From positions 10,140,649-10,204,648 of the forward strand of contig NW_025062477.1 in the NCBI RefSeq assembly GCF_000002995.4: a stretch of DNA of 64,000 nt. The letters are read 5' to 3'. Under the pieces are notes generated by a model. That model saw only the letters and a list, made by a program, of their open reading frames with translations, was not told the origin of the DNA and ran no database searches. Every line of letters begins with the position of its first letter. Position 1 is the first letter of the stretch. Made by a program: the position numbers and the translations under genes. The DNA is from Brugia malayi (Eukaryota; Nematoda; Chromadorea; Rhabditida; Onchocercidae). Below, in pieces: positions 1-12,200 of the stretch.

Positions 1-909
1 AAATTATGCTTAATTAATTAATTTATCAAATTGTATAAATTAATATATATTAATAAGAAAATCGAAAAAAAAGTGTTAAAATGTTACAAAATTATAATTT
101 AAGAAGAAGGGAAAAATTTTTTTTATTTTATTTCTAATCTTATTTTTCTTTTGCTATATTAAAATATTTTTTTTTTTTGATTTCCCTGAAGTAATAAGTA
201 AATTAATTAATTAATTAATTAAAAATTAAAATAGATCATCTAATATCATTACAAATTTATTGAACAAATTTTTTTCACCAAATATTTTGTTTATTATTTT
301 TTTCCATTTATTTTTATTGTTAAAAAGAGAAATCATTTCATTCTGATTAAATAATAAATAAATAAACAAACAAATAGGTAATATCATTACAAATGTAATG
401 AAAAAAAAAAAAAATTTTTTTTCTAATTTTAAATATTTCATCAATTATTTTTTTCTATGGCTTTTTATTATTAAAACGTAAAAATCATTTCATTTTGATC
501 AAGTAATGAATAAATAAACAAATATATTAAAAAAATTAATTAATTAGCTAATCAATTAATTAATTAATATAAATATATGTATACCACAAACTATTTAGTC
601 TTTTTTTCAATATTTTAAAAAATAATTTTTATACAATTTCTTCCTTTTTTTTTAGTATGATTTATTTTCTTTTATTTTATTTTCGTCTTCACTTTTTTTC
701 TTTTTTTTTTTTTTTGCGATTAGCATAAAAGATAAGAAAATTTAAAAAATTTTATTAAATAAAATAGAGAAATGTTAGAAAGAAGAAAATAGCTCAAGGT
801 TAAATAGTCTTGAGGAAGGGAAAGGTAAACGTGGGCTTATTTGTTAAAATTTGAAGAAAGGTAGGTAAATTGAGGGAAATGGTAAATGATACGGAAAGGT
901 TAAATAATA
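1..909. other. Gene-free AT-rich sequence
   Basis: Made of poly-A/poly-T runs and TTAA-rich stretches such as repeats of TTAATTAA near 200-225 and 540-565. I see no exon with credible splice signals or codon usage. A short ORF on the minus strand (226-444) is encoded by homopolymers and is not supported. Confidence 0.7.
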
Positions 910-1240
910 TGTATGTGTGTGTATGTGTCATATGTATGTGTGTGTATGTGTCATATGTATGTGTGTGTCTGTGTCACATGTATGTGTGTGTCTGTGTCAT
1001 ATGTATGTATGTGTATGTGTCATATGTATGTGTGTGTATGTGTCATATGTATGTGTGTGTCTGTGTCATATGTATGTGTGTGTATGTGTCATATGTATGT
1101 ATGTGTATGTGTCATATGTATGTGTGTGTATGTGTCATATGTATGTGTGTGTCTGTGTCATATGTATGTATGTGTATGTGTCATATGTATGTGTGTGTCT
1201 GTGTCATATGTATGTGTGTGTCTGTGTCTGTGTGTGTCAT
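908..1240. repeat. TG-rich minisatellite, about 23-bp unit, about 14 copies
   Basis: A tandem array built from TATGTGTGTGTATGTGTCA-like units. Successive CATATG or CACATG marks lie 23 bases apart (for example 952, 975, 998). Copies differ mainly by TATGT versus CTGT variants. Because the unit is not a multiple of three and lacks stop codons on the plus strand, all three plus frames are open here, which creates spurious Cys/Val/Met/Tyr-rich ORFs. No coding role is supported. Confidence 0.95.
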
Positions 1241-1366
1241 TTAAATGATTAAAAGAGAATTTGACCTTGATTATAAATCATCAATTGAGATAAAGATACG
1301 ATAAAAAAGGGTAAACAACTCTCATTTACATTGCTTTCTTTTTTTTTTTTTTTTCATTTTTGTTTC

Positions 1367-1403
<37 letters not shown>

Positions 1404-3544
1404 AAAAGTTTAAAATTGAAATTCCAGAAATTTTGATTTAAATCAAAAACTTGTTCATCTTACAACTTTTTTTTTTTTCTTTTCTAATTTGAAATGTTTC
1501 CTTTTTTTTCTTTTTTTTTGAAAAAGAAAGAAGATATATTTGAATTCGTCACCTTTTCGTAAGTTTTTTTTTTTTTTGTTTTGTTTTGAAATGTTTCTTT
1601 AAAAATTAAAAAAGCGAAATATATTTCAGAATTTTTTTTTTTTTTTTCATTTCTTTTTTTAAATTGCTAAAAGATAAGATTGAAATATTATCAAAGTTAA
1701 AACTAATTTAGTATTATTTAAAAAAAAAAGGAAAAAAAGAAAAAGCATTATGCAAATGAGAAAATTCAATAAAAATTTCCTGTGGGATTTGATGTCAATT
1801 AGCTAATTGAAAATTTTTTTTGATAATAAATTTAATAATTTTAATAAAAATTTTTTTTCTAATTTAATTTTTAATTAGTTAATTAAATTTGCTCTTCTTT
1901 TTTCTTTTGTCTTTTTTTTTTTAATATTTGAAAATGTTTGGAATTAATGGAAAAAACTTTCAAATAATATTCGAATAATTAAATTCTCGTCGCAATTTGT
2001 TTATAATATAATTTCATTTTTGATTAAATTATTAAGCTAATATGCTAATTGAGTTTAAATAATTATTGAAATTATTCCAATTATAAAGCAATAATATTAA
2101 ATTTTAGGTAAACTGAAAAAATATGAAAACTTTTAATTTGATTGATCTAAGCTATATCAAAAATTATGCCTTTCAGTTGGTAATTAAAAATTAAAAAATA
2201 AAAGTGAAAAAATTTGCTAATTAATTTAAATTAATTATTTTAATTATTGGTAAAATCAGCAATTTGTCTTTGCTTTCTTAATTTATACAAATTAATTTAA
2301 TTATTTCAATCAATGATAAAGTACGAAGATAATTTAGCTAAATTAAATTAATATAATTTTCAAGCATAAATTACGATAATTTCAAAACTTTAATTAAAAT
2401 AATTTCAATTGCATAAACGATGAATATAGCATAATTATAATTTGCATAGATTTTTTTTAAAAATAATTTTAAAATTATCAAAAAAAAAAAAAATTTTTTT
2501 GAGCAGCAATATTATCAATTGTTTATGATATCACTGAAATAACACAAATAAAATGTTTAACACAACGAAATTAATTTGTTGATTAAAAAAAAAAAAAAAA
2601 AAATTTAATCAACAAATATTCAAACATTTTAATTTGTAAAAGAGACAAACACATGTGACAATGTAAATCAAACAAAATGGATTAGTGTTAAAGTTAATTT
2701 GAATATTTCATTAATGCTATGTCAAATTAAATTTTATTTATTATTATTATTTTTTTTTTGATGACATCAGATGACATTTAAATATTACAATTGTAAAAAG
2801 TGAAAAACAGATCGAAAAAGGAAAAAAAACAATTTTTTTTGATAACAAATTTTCAAATATTTTAAACAAAAAAGTTATGAAAAAACAAAAAACTTTTATT
2901 TTTGAAATCTTTTTCTATTTTTAATTTTTATTTTTGTTTTTTTTTAATTTCAAAATTAATTTAAATGAAATAGCTATGTAATACACATTAAACCAGTTCA
3001 TAAATGAGCTACTTGTATTATCTATCATTAATTGATCTTTTATTATCTTTAAATGATAAAAGGAATTTCTTCTTTTTTTTTTTTTAAATAAAAGTTAAAA
3101 TCAAAAGATTTGAAAAAATTTTGTTTAAACGCAATCACACACAAAAAAAAAAGAAATAAAAGATGAAAAAAAAAAAAAAAAACAACAAAAAAAAAAATTT
3201 ATTTCAAAAAAACAAAAACATTTAATTTTAAAAAAAAAAAGATGTAAAAGAAGTATGGGATAAAATTAAAAATGATAAATAAAAAATTTTATTTGAAATG
3301 GAATATAAATATTTATTTAATTTTATTGTATGCCCAATAGATATACAATAGGAATTCATTTATGATTGCATTAATTTTATTAATTTTATTTTAAAATATT
3401 ACAAAAAAAAGAAAAATAACAGAAAAAAATTTTTAAAAAAAAAAATAAATTTTAACAATAACAAAGAATGCAAAAAAAAAAGAAAAAAGAAAGAAAAATG
3501 AAATTTTGGAATAATAATTTAACAAAAATAATCTTAAATTCCAA
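1241..3544. other. Gene-free AT-rich sequence
   Basis: Extremely AT-rich with long A and T runs (for example about 1370-1400). Apart from one poly-A-loop inverted repeat, I see no gene signal. Confidence 0.65.
2573..2617. repeat. Perfect inverted repeat with poly-A loop
   Basis: The left arm ATTTGTTGATTA (ending 2585) and right arm TAATCAACAAAT (2606-2617) are reverse complements, separated by about 20 bases that are nearly all A. It could be a fold-back relic or a source of small RNA. No function is shown. Confidence 0.7.
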
Positions 3545-3712
3545 ATAAATTTAATTATTAAATCGTCGAAATAAATTTAATTATTAAATTTACGTAATAA
3601 TTTTAATTATTAAATCGTCGAAATAAATTTAATTATTAAATTTACGTAATAATTTTGATTATTGAACCGTCGAAATAAATTTAATTATTAAATTTACGTA
3701 ATAATTTTAATA
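3545..3712. repeat. 52-bp tandem repeat, about 3 copies
   Basis: Units carry the landmark CGTCGAAATAAATTTAATTA followed by TTTACGTAATAATTTTA. The CGTCG marks fall at about 3564, 3616 and 3668, giving a 52-bp period. The third copy has diverged (CCGTCG). Confidence 0.9.
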
Positions 3713-3830
3713 GAAGATAAATTGAATGATTTAAAATTTTTACCCTAAATGATTAGTAAATAATTAATTTAAGAGATGAATTTTATTACATTCAATAAGA
3801 TTAACACAATATATAATTTTATTTAATTAA

Positions 3831-3898
3831 TCACTCTTCCGTATTATCTAATCTTTGCAATCCGGTTTTACTAATGCTACGTACATTCATGTAAAAAC
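3831..3898 (-). CDS. Possible orphan 3'-terminal exon (unidentified)
   Basis: On the minus strand an AG acceptor (3899-3900) is followed by a short open frame reading FYMNVRSISKTGLQRLDNTE-like residues and ending in TGA at 3831-3833. Codon use (CGT, AGC, ACC, GGA, ACG) differs sharply from the surrounding AT-rich DNA and resembles the real exons elsewhere in this window. Upstream exons would have to lie between 3.9 and 9.2 kb on the minus strand, and I found none in compatible phase. It may be a true last exon after long introns, a pseudogene fragment, or chance. I do not assign a family. Confidence 0.25.
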
Positions 3899-4839
3899 CT
3901 GATCAGATCAATATTATTTAGCATTTTTAACTAAAATTACATTACAATGATTTTCTAAATAATCAAAATAAAATTAAAGTAAATTTCAGTTAATAAAAAA
4001 AAAAAAGAAAATACCGGAAAATAAGAGAAGAAAATAGAAAAAATGAATGAAATGAAAGACGAAAAAAATGAATAAAGCAAATTTTTTTTTTTTTTAATTA
4101 AATTTTAATTAGAAAGAAAATAAAAAATTAAATTAATAAATTAGAAGAAAGTTATAATAGATGAGCCATTTAAATATATAAATTTAATTTTTTTTTCTGG
4201 AATCATTTTTTAATTAATTAATTAAATAATTAATTTAAATTGCAATTAGCGCAAGAAAAAAAAATGAAAAAAAAAGCTGAAGCAATGTATTATATATTAT
4301 TTGGAAAATATAAAAAAATTCGAATAAATGTTAAATAATTTGTGATATAATTAAGCAAAAATTAAAATGTCAAAATTAAGTTTAATTTGTGTTAAAATGT
4401 TTAAAATAATAATGAAAAAAAAGAGAAAATATAAAAATATATCACGAATAATTTATAAATATTTGTGGAATTTTAAAATTTCATTTAAATTATTCTCTAA
4501 ATTTACTTTAATTTAGCAAAAAAAAAAAAAAAAAAGGGAGCGTTGTTATAATTATTTAATTTAATTATAATTACAAAATTAATATATTACTTATTATTTA
4601 TATTTTAGAAAAGCAAAATATTTTTATTTTTAATTTTTCTTTTTTTTTTTTTGTATTACTAAAAGTATTACTTTTTTTTGTATTACTAAAAGGAATGATT
4701 CATTGTTGTATTTTTTTCTGATGAATAATGTATGTAAGATTTAACTAAATTAAAATTTTGAAAATAATTAGTGTAATATTTTTAGATTATTTAAAATTGT
4801 GAAAAATTAGTGTATTTATATTAATTTAGATAAGTAAAA

Positions 4840-5288
4840 TTGATATATTCCAATCAAATTAAAATGATGTACTCAAACTAAATTGAATAAATAAATAAGA
4901 AAAATTAATGTATTCAAATTAAATTAGATAAATAATAAGTAAAATTGATGTATTCCAATTAAATTAAATAAATAATAATTAAATTTGATTTACTCAAATT
5001 AAATTAGATAAATAATAAGTAAAATTGATGTATTCCAATTAAATTAAATAAATAATAATTAAATTTGATTTACTCAAATTAAATTAGATAAATAATAAGT
5101 AAAACTGATATACTCAAATTAAATTAGATAAATAATAAGTAAAACTGATATACTCAAATTAAATTAGATAAATAATAAGTAAAACTGATATACTCAAATT
5201 AAATTAGATAAATAATAAGTAAAACTGATATACTCAAATTAAATTAGATAAATAATAAGTAAAACTGATATACTCAAATTAAATTTAT
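4840..5288. repeat. 40-bp minisatellite, about 11 copies
   Basis: The unit is ACTGATATACTCAAATTAAA plus TTAGATAAATAATAAGTAAA, exactly 40 bases in the last five copies, which are nearly identical. Copies towards 4840 are progressively more diverged, so the array looks recently expanded at its 5.1-5.28 kb end. Confidence 0.92.
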
Positions 5289-5352
5289 CACAGATAAAAA
5301 CACGTTTGCTAGTAACCTTTGTAATTCAAAATATGATTTAATACATTTCACA

Positions 5353-5411
5353 GTTGTGTATGTGTGTGTGTGCGTGCATGCGTGTATGTGTATGTGTGCA
5401 TGTGTGTATGT
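5353..5411. repeat. TG/TGTA microsatellite
   Basis: A run of GTGTATGTGTGTGTGTGCGTGC-like sequence, mostly alternating T and G with a few C and A interruptions. No gene is associated. Confidence 0.85.
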
Positions 5412-5884
5412 CTAAACCTCTCTTTTGCTCTTTTTCATTCTCTCTTTTTTTCTGTTTATCATTTTTTTTTCCCTAAATTAAATTAAAATTGATAAAAAAC
5501 ATTGCAAAGGAAATGTGTAATGAAAGAAAAATTATGACAATTGCGCCATTACAATTGCGCAACTAAAGAATTTGTAATTTGTAAATCATTCAAAAAAAAA
5601 AAAAAACTTACATTTTCTTAATATCAGCAGTTAAACGTAAAATTTTAAAATTTCACCACTCGTAATAATTAATTTTTTTAATTAAATAAATAAAACACAA
5701 AATCTAAATTGTAAAGCTATAATTTTTTGATCATTAGAATAATTTTTAAAAATTTTTTGATTTTTTCCTTTTAATGAAATGAAAGAAAAATTGTTATTCA
5801 ATTAAATATATATCATTTAAATTTTAATGCAAAATTTTTAATTTCAATATCTTTTCAAATTCTAATCCTTTTATTTTTCAATAA

Positions 5885-5921
<37 letters not shown>

Positions 5922-7068
5922 CCTTTTTGTTTTATTATCGAAAAGAATTAATTCATCAATTTTATTGATTTTCATAAATGACTTATCTTCTAATTACAAG
6001 TTAGAAATTAAAAAAAAAAAATTAAACTAAAACAGCAAAAAACAGACAACAAACCAACACAAAATAATAAATAAAAAAAATAATCATGGTATTTCAAACC
6101 AAAATTAAAACTAATCATAGAAAAATAAAAAAACAAATAACTAACACCTAAAGATATTAAGCACCAAATATTTTGCTAAAAAGTTTTCATTATTTCAAGT
6201 TGAAATGCTAGGCGCAAAAATGCAAATATTCGATTTATATTAATTAGAATTGATTTTTCATTAAGTTTATTTCATTAAGATAAAATTCATTTAAGACACA
6301 GAAAAAGAGAAAAGAAAAAAATTGAAATTAAAATTTAATTAGGTATACAATTGGCACAACTAAGTGTATTTCACTTTTCATTGCATTATTTTTTTTTATT
6401 TTCAAATTTAAATTTTTTCACTTCGTTGGAAATTTTTAAATGAAAAATTTTTGAATTCTTTGTTGAATTATTCAACTGTGCTAACAAAGAGTTCAAAAAA
6501 TAAAAATAAAAAAAAAAAAATAATAAATTGATTACTTTAACTGTGTGAATAATTCAATTTCAAAAATTTTGTATTTCGTAGGAAAAAAAAAATTGGTCGA
6601 AAATTTTATTAATTCGATTCAATTCAATTTAGAAAAAAAAAAAAGATTTTGTAAAATTAAACAAAAAATGTATGAAATGGAATAAAATATTAAAATTTGC
6701 TTCTATCATTGGAATAAAATATTTGAAAATTTGATTTAATTCTTTTAATAATCACTACAATTAATTTTCTTCAAATTTTTTTTTTTTTAAAAATTTAATT
6801 GTAAGTTTATAAATTTTACGTAAATTATAATAAAATTAGTAAAATTTTTGCAAAGGAAAGGAAAGCAAAATTTAAAACTCTAAAAACTTACATTAATTAT
6901 TATAATAAAAAAAATTAGTATTAAAAAAAAAAAAAAAATTAAAAAAATATTAAAAAAAATTTTTTGTATAATTTCTTATTTGAATGAAAATTTTTAATTA
7001 ATTTTTTTTAACAAGAATTAATATTTTTAATAATAATTAATTAATATTTGTAAAATTTTAAATAATGT

Positions 7069-7106
<38 letters not shown>

Positions 7107-8674
7107 AAGTCAAACAATTCTATGAAAACAATTTTTATTTCAAAATTGTAAAAATTTTAAAATAAAAAATGAATAATTCATTGAAGAAGAAAAATTTGTC
7201 ACAATTTCATCGTCTCTTTCTCTTTTTTTTTTTTTAAAAAAAAACAAAGTTCAATTTATTGCAACATAATTATTCATTTTTTATTAAATATACCTGTCAT
7301 TTGATCATTTTTAAGTTTTATTCATTGCAATATTTTAGCTAATAAATTTTTAAAATTAATTAATTTGTTAGCGCTAATTTATTTATTATTATTTTTTTAA
7401 ATTAGTTCTATTTAGTTGGTAGTTTTTTCTTAAAAAAAAAAAATAATAAACACTTAAAAAGCAAAAATTAAACTATAAAAAATATTTGAAGAAAGAAAGT
7501 TTTAAAAGTGCCTTAGAGTAATAATGTTGAAAAATAATTATTTTTAGATTATGTAAATTGTTTATTTTTTTATTTTTTATTAATTCATTTTTTTAAAAAA
7601 AAGGAAAAAAAATTTATTTTTTTTAATAAAAACAAATATTTTTTATTATTTTTTCCATTTTGCTATCATTGTTATATTATTTTATATTTGTTTATTATAA
7701 TTATAAAAGTTATAATTAAAACTAATTGTTTATTATTTTTCTTTCATTTCATCTTTCAAATATTAAAAATGTTATTCGCATAGACAAAACAAAAAATTTT
7801 TTTTATTTTCTATTTTGAAAAATAAAAAACAATTTCAAAAAAAAAGGAAATTTTTTCATTTTGAAAAATATTTTAACATTACAAATAATAATACAAAATA
7901 TTTCAATAATACTATATCAATATCTGAATTTAAAAAAATATTAATTATAAATATAACAATATTTTAAAAAAATATATAAATACTAAAATACATATATATA
8001 TATATATATATTCAATTTATTAAAAAAAAAAAAAACTGAGAGAGAGAGAGAGAATTTGACAGAGAGAAAGAATGAAAGAAAGAGGTAGAAAAGGGTAAAA
8101 TGGTACAAATGAGAAAAAAAAACATCGAATATTAATTATAAAATAAAGTATGAAAATTCTTATTAACATAAAATTTATTCATTTTTTTTTCAACAAATTT
8201 TATTTTTTAATTGTTTTATTTATTTATTTTTTTTAAAGAGAAAATGTTAATATTACTTTTAAAAAAAATTGGTTTTTTTTTATAGGAAAATGTGATTAAA
8301 TTAAAATTTAGCTATAAAATTTTGTTAATTGTTTACAAAACTATTAATATTATAATTTAGTTAGTTACTTCACCACAAAACTAAAAATATTATACATTAT
8401 AATTTATTATTTATTGTTATTATTATTGTAAATTATTATTATTAATTTAATTATTGTAAACTAATTAAACCAATAATAATTAATTGAATAATATTTATGC
8501 AAATTCATATTTTATATAAGGGAAAATAAGAACAAAAATATATAATATAATTAATATTTATTATTTATTTTTATTAAAGCGATTTGTTTATTAAAATATT
8601 TTCAATTTTTCGAAAATTTCGAAAAGGTGAAAAATTTTTAAATAACCCAGTTCAAATTCAAACTGTTCACTAAT

Positions 8675-8767
8675 GCCTAAGCCTAAGCCAAAACCTAAGC
8701 CTAAGTGTAAGTCCAAGTCTAAGTCAAAACCTAAGCCTAAGCTTAAGCTTAAGCCCAAAGCCTAAGC
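8675..8767. repeat. Degenerate interstitial telomeric repeat (GCCTAA/TTAGGC)
   Basis: The block reads GCCTAAGCCTAAGCC followed by variants CCTAAG, CCAAGT, CTAAGT, TCAAAA and CTTAAG, and ends in AAGCCTAAGC. GCCTAA is the reverse complement of TTAGGC, the nematode telomere repeat. About 15 hexamer positions are recognisable, several intact and the rest with one or two changes. Both flanks are ordinary AT-rich DNA, so this is internal rather than a chromosome end. It could reflect an old telomere fusion or telomerase-mediated break repair. Confidence 0.85.
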
Positions 8768-9203
8768 TTTTTAATAAACTATAGATAAAAGACGGAATTA
8801 AAAATGAGAAATTAATTTTTTTTATTTTCTATCAAATATAATCTAGAAAAATATGAATTTATATGCTATATGCTTAATCAGTAATATTAGAATAATTTTG
8901 CTTTATTTATTTCAATTATTTATTAAATTTAAATTTAAACTCTAAAATTTAAAATGGACTTTTGTTATTTATTAAATTAACCATTGCTATAAATGCTTAA
9001 AAATTTGGATGAAAAAGCAAAATGGAAAGAATGAAAAATGCAAAATATGTTATTAAACCTATTTTATTCTTAGTACTAATTAATTAATTAGTTAATTAAT
9101 ACTTATTTATTAATTCCATTTATTTAAGTATTACTTGTTGAAGTTTTTTTTTTTTTTTTTGAATATATATTTAAAATTATTTGAAATCACTATCACAGAT
9201 ATG

Positions 9204-12200
9204 CTAGTTACGGCTTTGCTTATATTCCATAATTACTTTATCAATGACCACTTTGATACCTTCGTATGTTTCTCGACCAATTGGTATAAGCTCTCGTTTA
9301 TCCAAAATGAAACCAGCATTTGCTAAAAGTTAAAAATTTTATATTTAAATCAAATTCTTTCTCTTTTTTTGAATTAAATCAAAATCTAATTAGATTATTT
9401 AAGTTAAAAATTAAATTAATTTCACACTTAGAAATAATATTCATCTTTTAGCACTAGTTTTTTATCTTTAATTCAATTTTTCAATTAAAAATTTAGTTCA
9501 TTTTTCAATTATTTTAATTTAAGAACAAAAAAATAAAATAAAATGGTAAACAAACATGATTTCGATGGACGTAATTCAATTGTATATGAATATTTTACAT
9601 TTGCTGATTGTTTAGCCCAATCAGATGATCCACCAGAAAATGCATCTAAAAATTTATAATTTTAATTTTTCTTTTTTAATCAATTAAATTTCAATTAATT
9701 TAATAATTTCACATCATTGTTCGTTTTTTTTTTTTTTTTTTTTTTTAAAGAAAAATAATCCATTTTAAACAGTTAATTAAATCAATTAATCTCTGTCTAC
9801 CTGAAAATAACTTCCTTCTTATTTCAATAAAAATTTTTCTTCCAAAAAATTTGCAAAATTTAATTTTTCAATTTATCTATTTATTTCTTTGCAAACTATT
9901 TTATACGATTAGTAATATATTATTTTCTATTTTTAATTTTTAGCTTTAAATTTTTGTAATAATCATTTTTATATTTTATAATACACTTTAATTAATTTCA
10001 ATTGCTGTATTTTACACTTTTCAATTTACAATTTATGAATTATTTCAATTATTAATGATAAAACTAAATTAAAATTTTTAAATTAAAAAAAAAAAAAAGA
10101 AAAGTAAAACCTACATATAACTTCAGGTCCAGTACCATACTGATATTCTGTTCCATATAATTTCATTAATGAATTTACACCTTCTTTTGCAACTGCTTTC
10201 TATTATTATTAGCATTAATTAATTTCTATATTTAATTAAAAATTAAGTACAATCAATTAAGCAATTTTTTTATTTCTAATTTAAAATTTTAATTTAAACA
10301 TTTTAATGCTTACCAATTCATCAATATCCGATGAATACGTATTTGCTGCATGTGAATATGGATAAATCCATAGTTGTGAATATGTATGTAATGTTATATA
10401 TGCTTTTATCTGTTCACGTAACGGTAATAATGCATCACGTACGGCTCTACAAAATGACGGTAATATTTAGCGTCACGTGAAAAAAAAGTAAAGTATTAAA
10501 AATTTCTGATGTCAATAAAAAATTACACAAAATTTCATTTTTTTATTCCATAATTCAATGTATTTCAGTGAAATAAATAAATAAATATTGAACAAAAAAA
10601 AGGAAATAATTTTTTTTTGCAAATTTTTTTATAAATTTTATAAATTTCATCCATTTTTTTTATAAATATTATTAAATATAGTAGAAAAATAAAACAAAAG
10701 AAAGATGGAAATGCTTAGAAAAAATTTTATCATTGTGATAATTTAATCATCAATTATTGTTTACTTATTATTTTTTCAAAATACTTTAATTAAAGTCTAA
10801 TAAAATTATTTCTACAAAATAATTTTTTCCTAAAAACTTTAAAATAATTTTTTTTTATTTTTTGAACTTTAAAATTGTAAAGCAAAAAAAGAAATTAAAA
10901 AGGATTAACTGTGTTTCCGGTTCGCTAAATGCATATTTGCCACGGTAAATATTAGAACATGGCGATGAACTGGAACCGATTTCTGAAAAGTATTTCCGGT
11001 AAAGTAAAAAATTTTGTTTTATAAATAATAAACAGAATTATCGATAATTCAAAATTTTTAGAAATTTAAAAAAAGAAGCAAAAAAAAAGAAAAAAAAAAA
11101 AAAAAAAAAACAGAAAAGAAATGCTAATAAGAAATGATAAAGCATAAAGAAAATTTCAAAAATTTAGGAATGATAAAATGAATTTTAAAAAATTTGAAGG
11201 AATAATAAAAGTAAGTTACTTAAAGTAAAAAATTTTTACAATTTTTTTTTTTTGTCCTTTTAATTTATTTGAATAATTTTTTTTTATTGATATTAATAAT
11301 TAAATATACTTTATACTACAAACAAACAAAATTATTCTAATTTCAATAATTTTAGTCTTATTTTGTTTTTATATTTTCGTCAACAAAAATTAAATTTAAT
11401 ATCTTTTTTTCTTATCAGACATTTTATTAGAGATAAAATCTACTGTTTCTTATCAAAAAAAAGAAAGTGAAGTAAATTTTGTTAATACTTTAAAAGTATT
11501 TTGAAATTTAAATAATAGCAAAATTATTAAATCGATTATTTCAAATTTATTTCTAATTCAATAGCACAAATTTTTTAACACTTTTTTTTTGATTAAAAAA
11601 AAAAAAATTATCATATATTTCTAACAATTTTTGTTATTTAATTAAATGATTAAAACAACAATTGTCAATCATTTACAAAAGGATATTTCTTGCTGTTTAA
11701 AATTTAAATCTTAAATTTGTAATAATATATAAAATTTGAAATTTGCAAGAAAAAACAAAAATAAAATTTAAATCTTAAATTTGTAATAATATATAAAATT
11801 TGAAATTTGCAAGAAAAAACAAAAATAAAAATTTAAATCTTAAATTTGTAATAATATATAAAATTTGAAATTTGCAAGAAAAAACAAAAATAAAAATTTA
11901 AATCTTAAATTTGTAATAATATATAAAATTTGAAATTTGCAAGAAAAAACAAAAATAAAAATTTAAATCTTAAATTTGTAATAATATATAAAATTTGAAA
12001 TTTGCAAGAAAAAACAAAAATAAAAATTTAAATCTTAAATTTGTAATAATATATAAAATTTGAAATTTGCAAGAAAAAACAAAAATAAAAATTTAAATCT
12101 TAAATTTATAATAATATATAAAATTTGAAATTTGCAAGAAAAAACAAAAATAAAATTTAAATCTTAAATTTGTAATAATATATAAAATTTGAAATTTGCA

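Larger units (their letters stand above)
3899..8674. other. AT-rich sequence without recognisable genes
   Basis: Holds a 40-bp minisatellite (4.84-5.29 kb), a TG microsatellite (5.35-5.41 kb), (AAT)n near 5880-5920, (TA)n near 7993-8011 and (GA)n near 8040-8055. A donor-like site near 5610 on the minus strand follows a possibly coding stretch, but every frame there is interrupted. Confidence 0.6.

Noticed and set aside
870..1252. Three overlapping Cys/Val/Met-rich ORFs on the plus strand
   Set aside because: They are the three frames of the 23-bp TG-rich minisatellite; no splice or start context, and composition follows the repeat.
8675..8767. Chromosome end
   Set aside because: The repeats are degenerate, under 100 bases, and flanked by unique sequence and a gene.
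9135..9326. 63-aa plus-strand ORF
   Set aside because: Antisense to the last carboxypeptidase exon, whose minus-strand reading matches the family.
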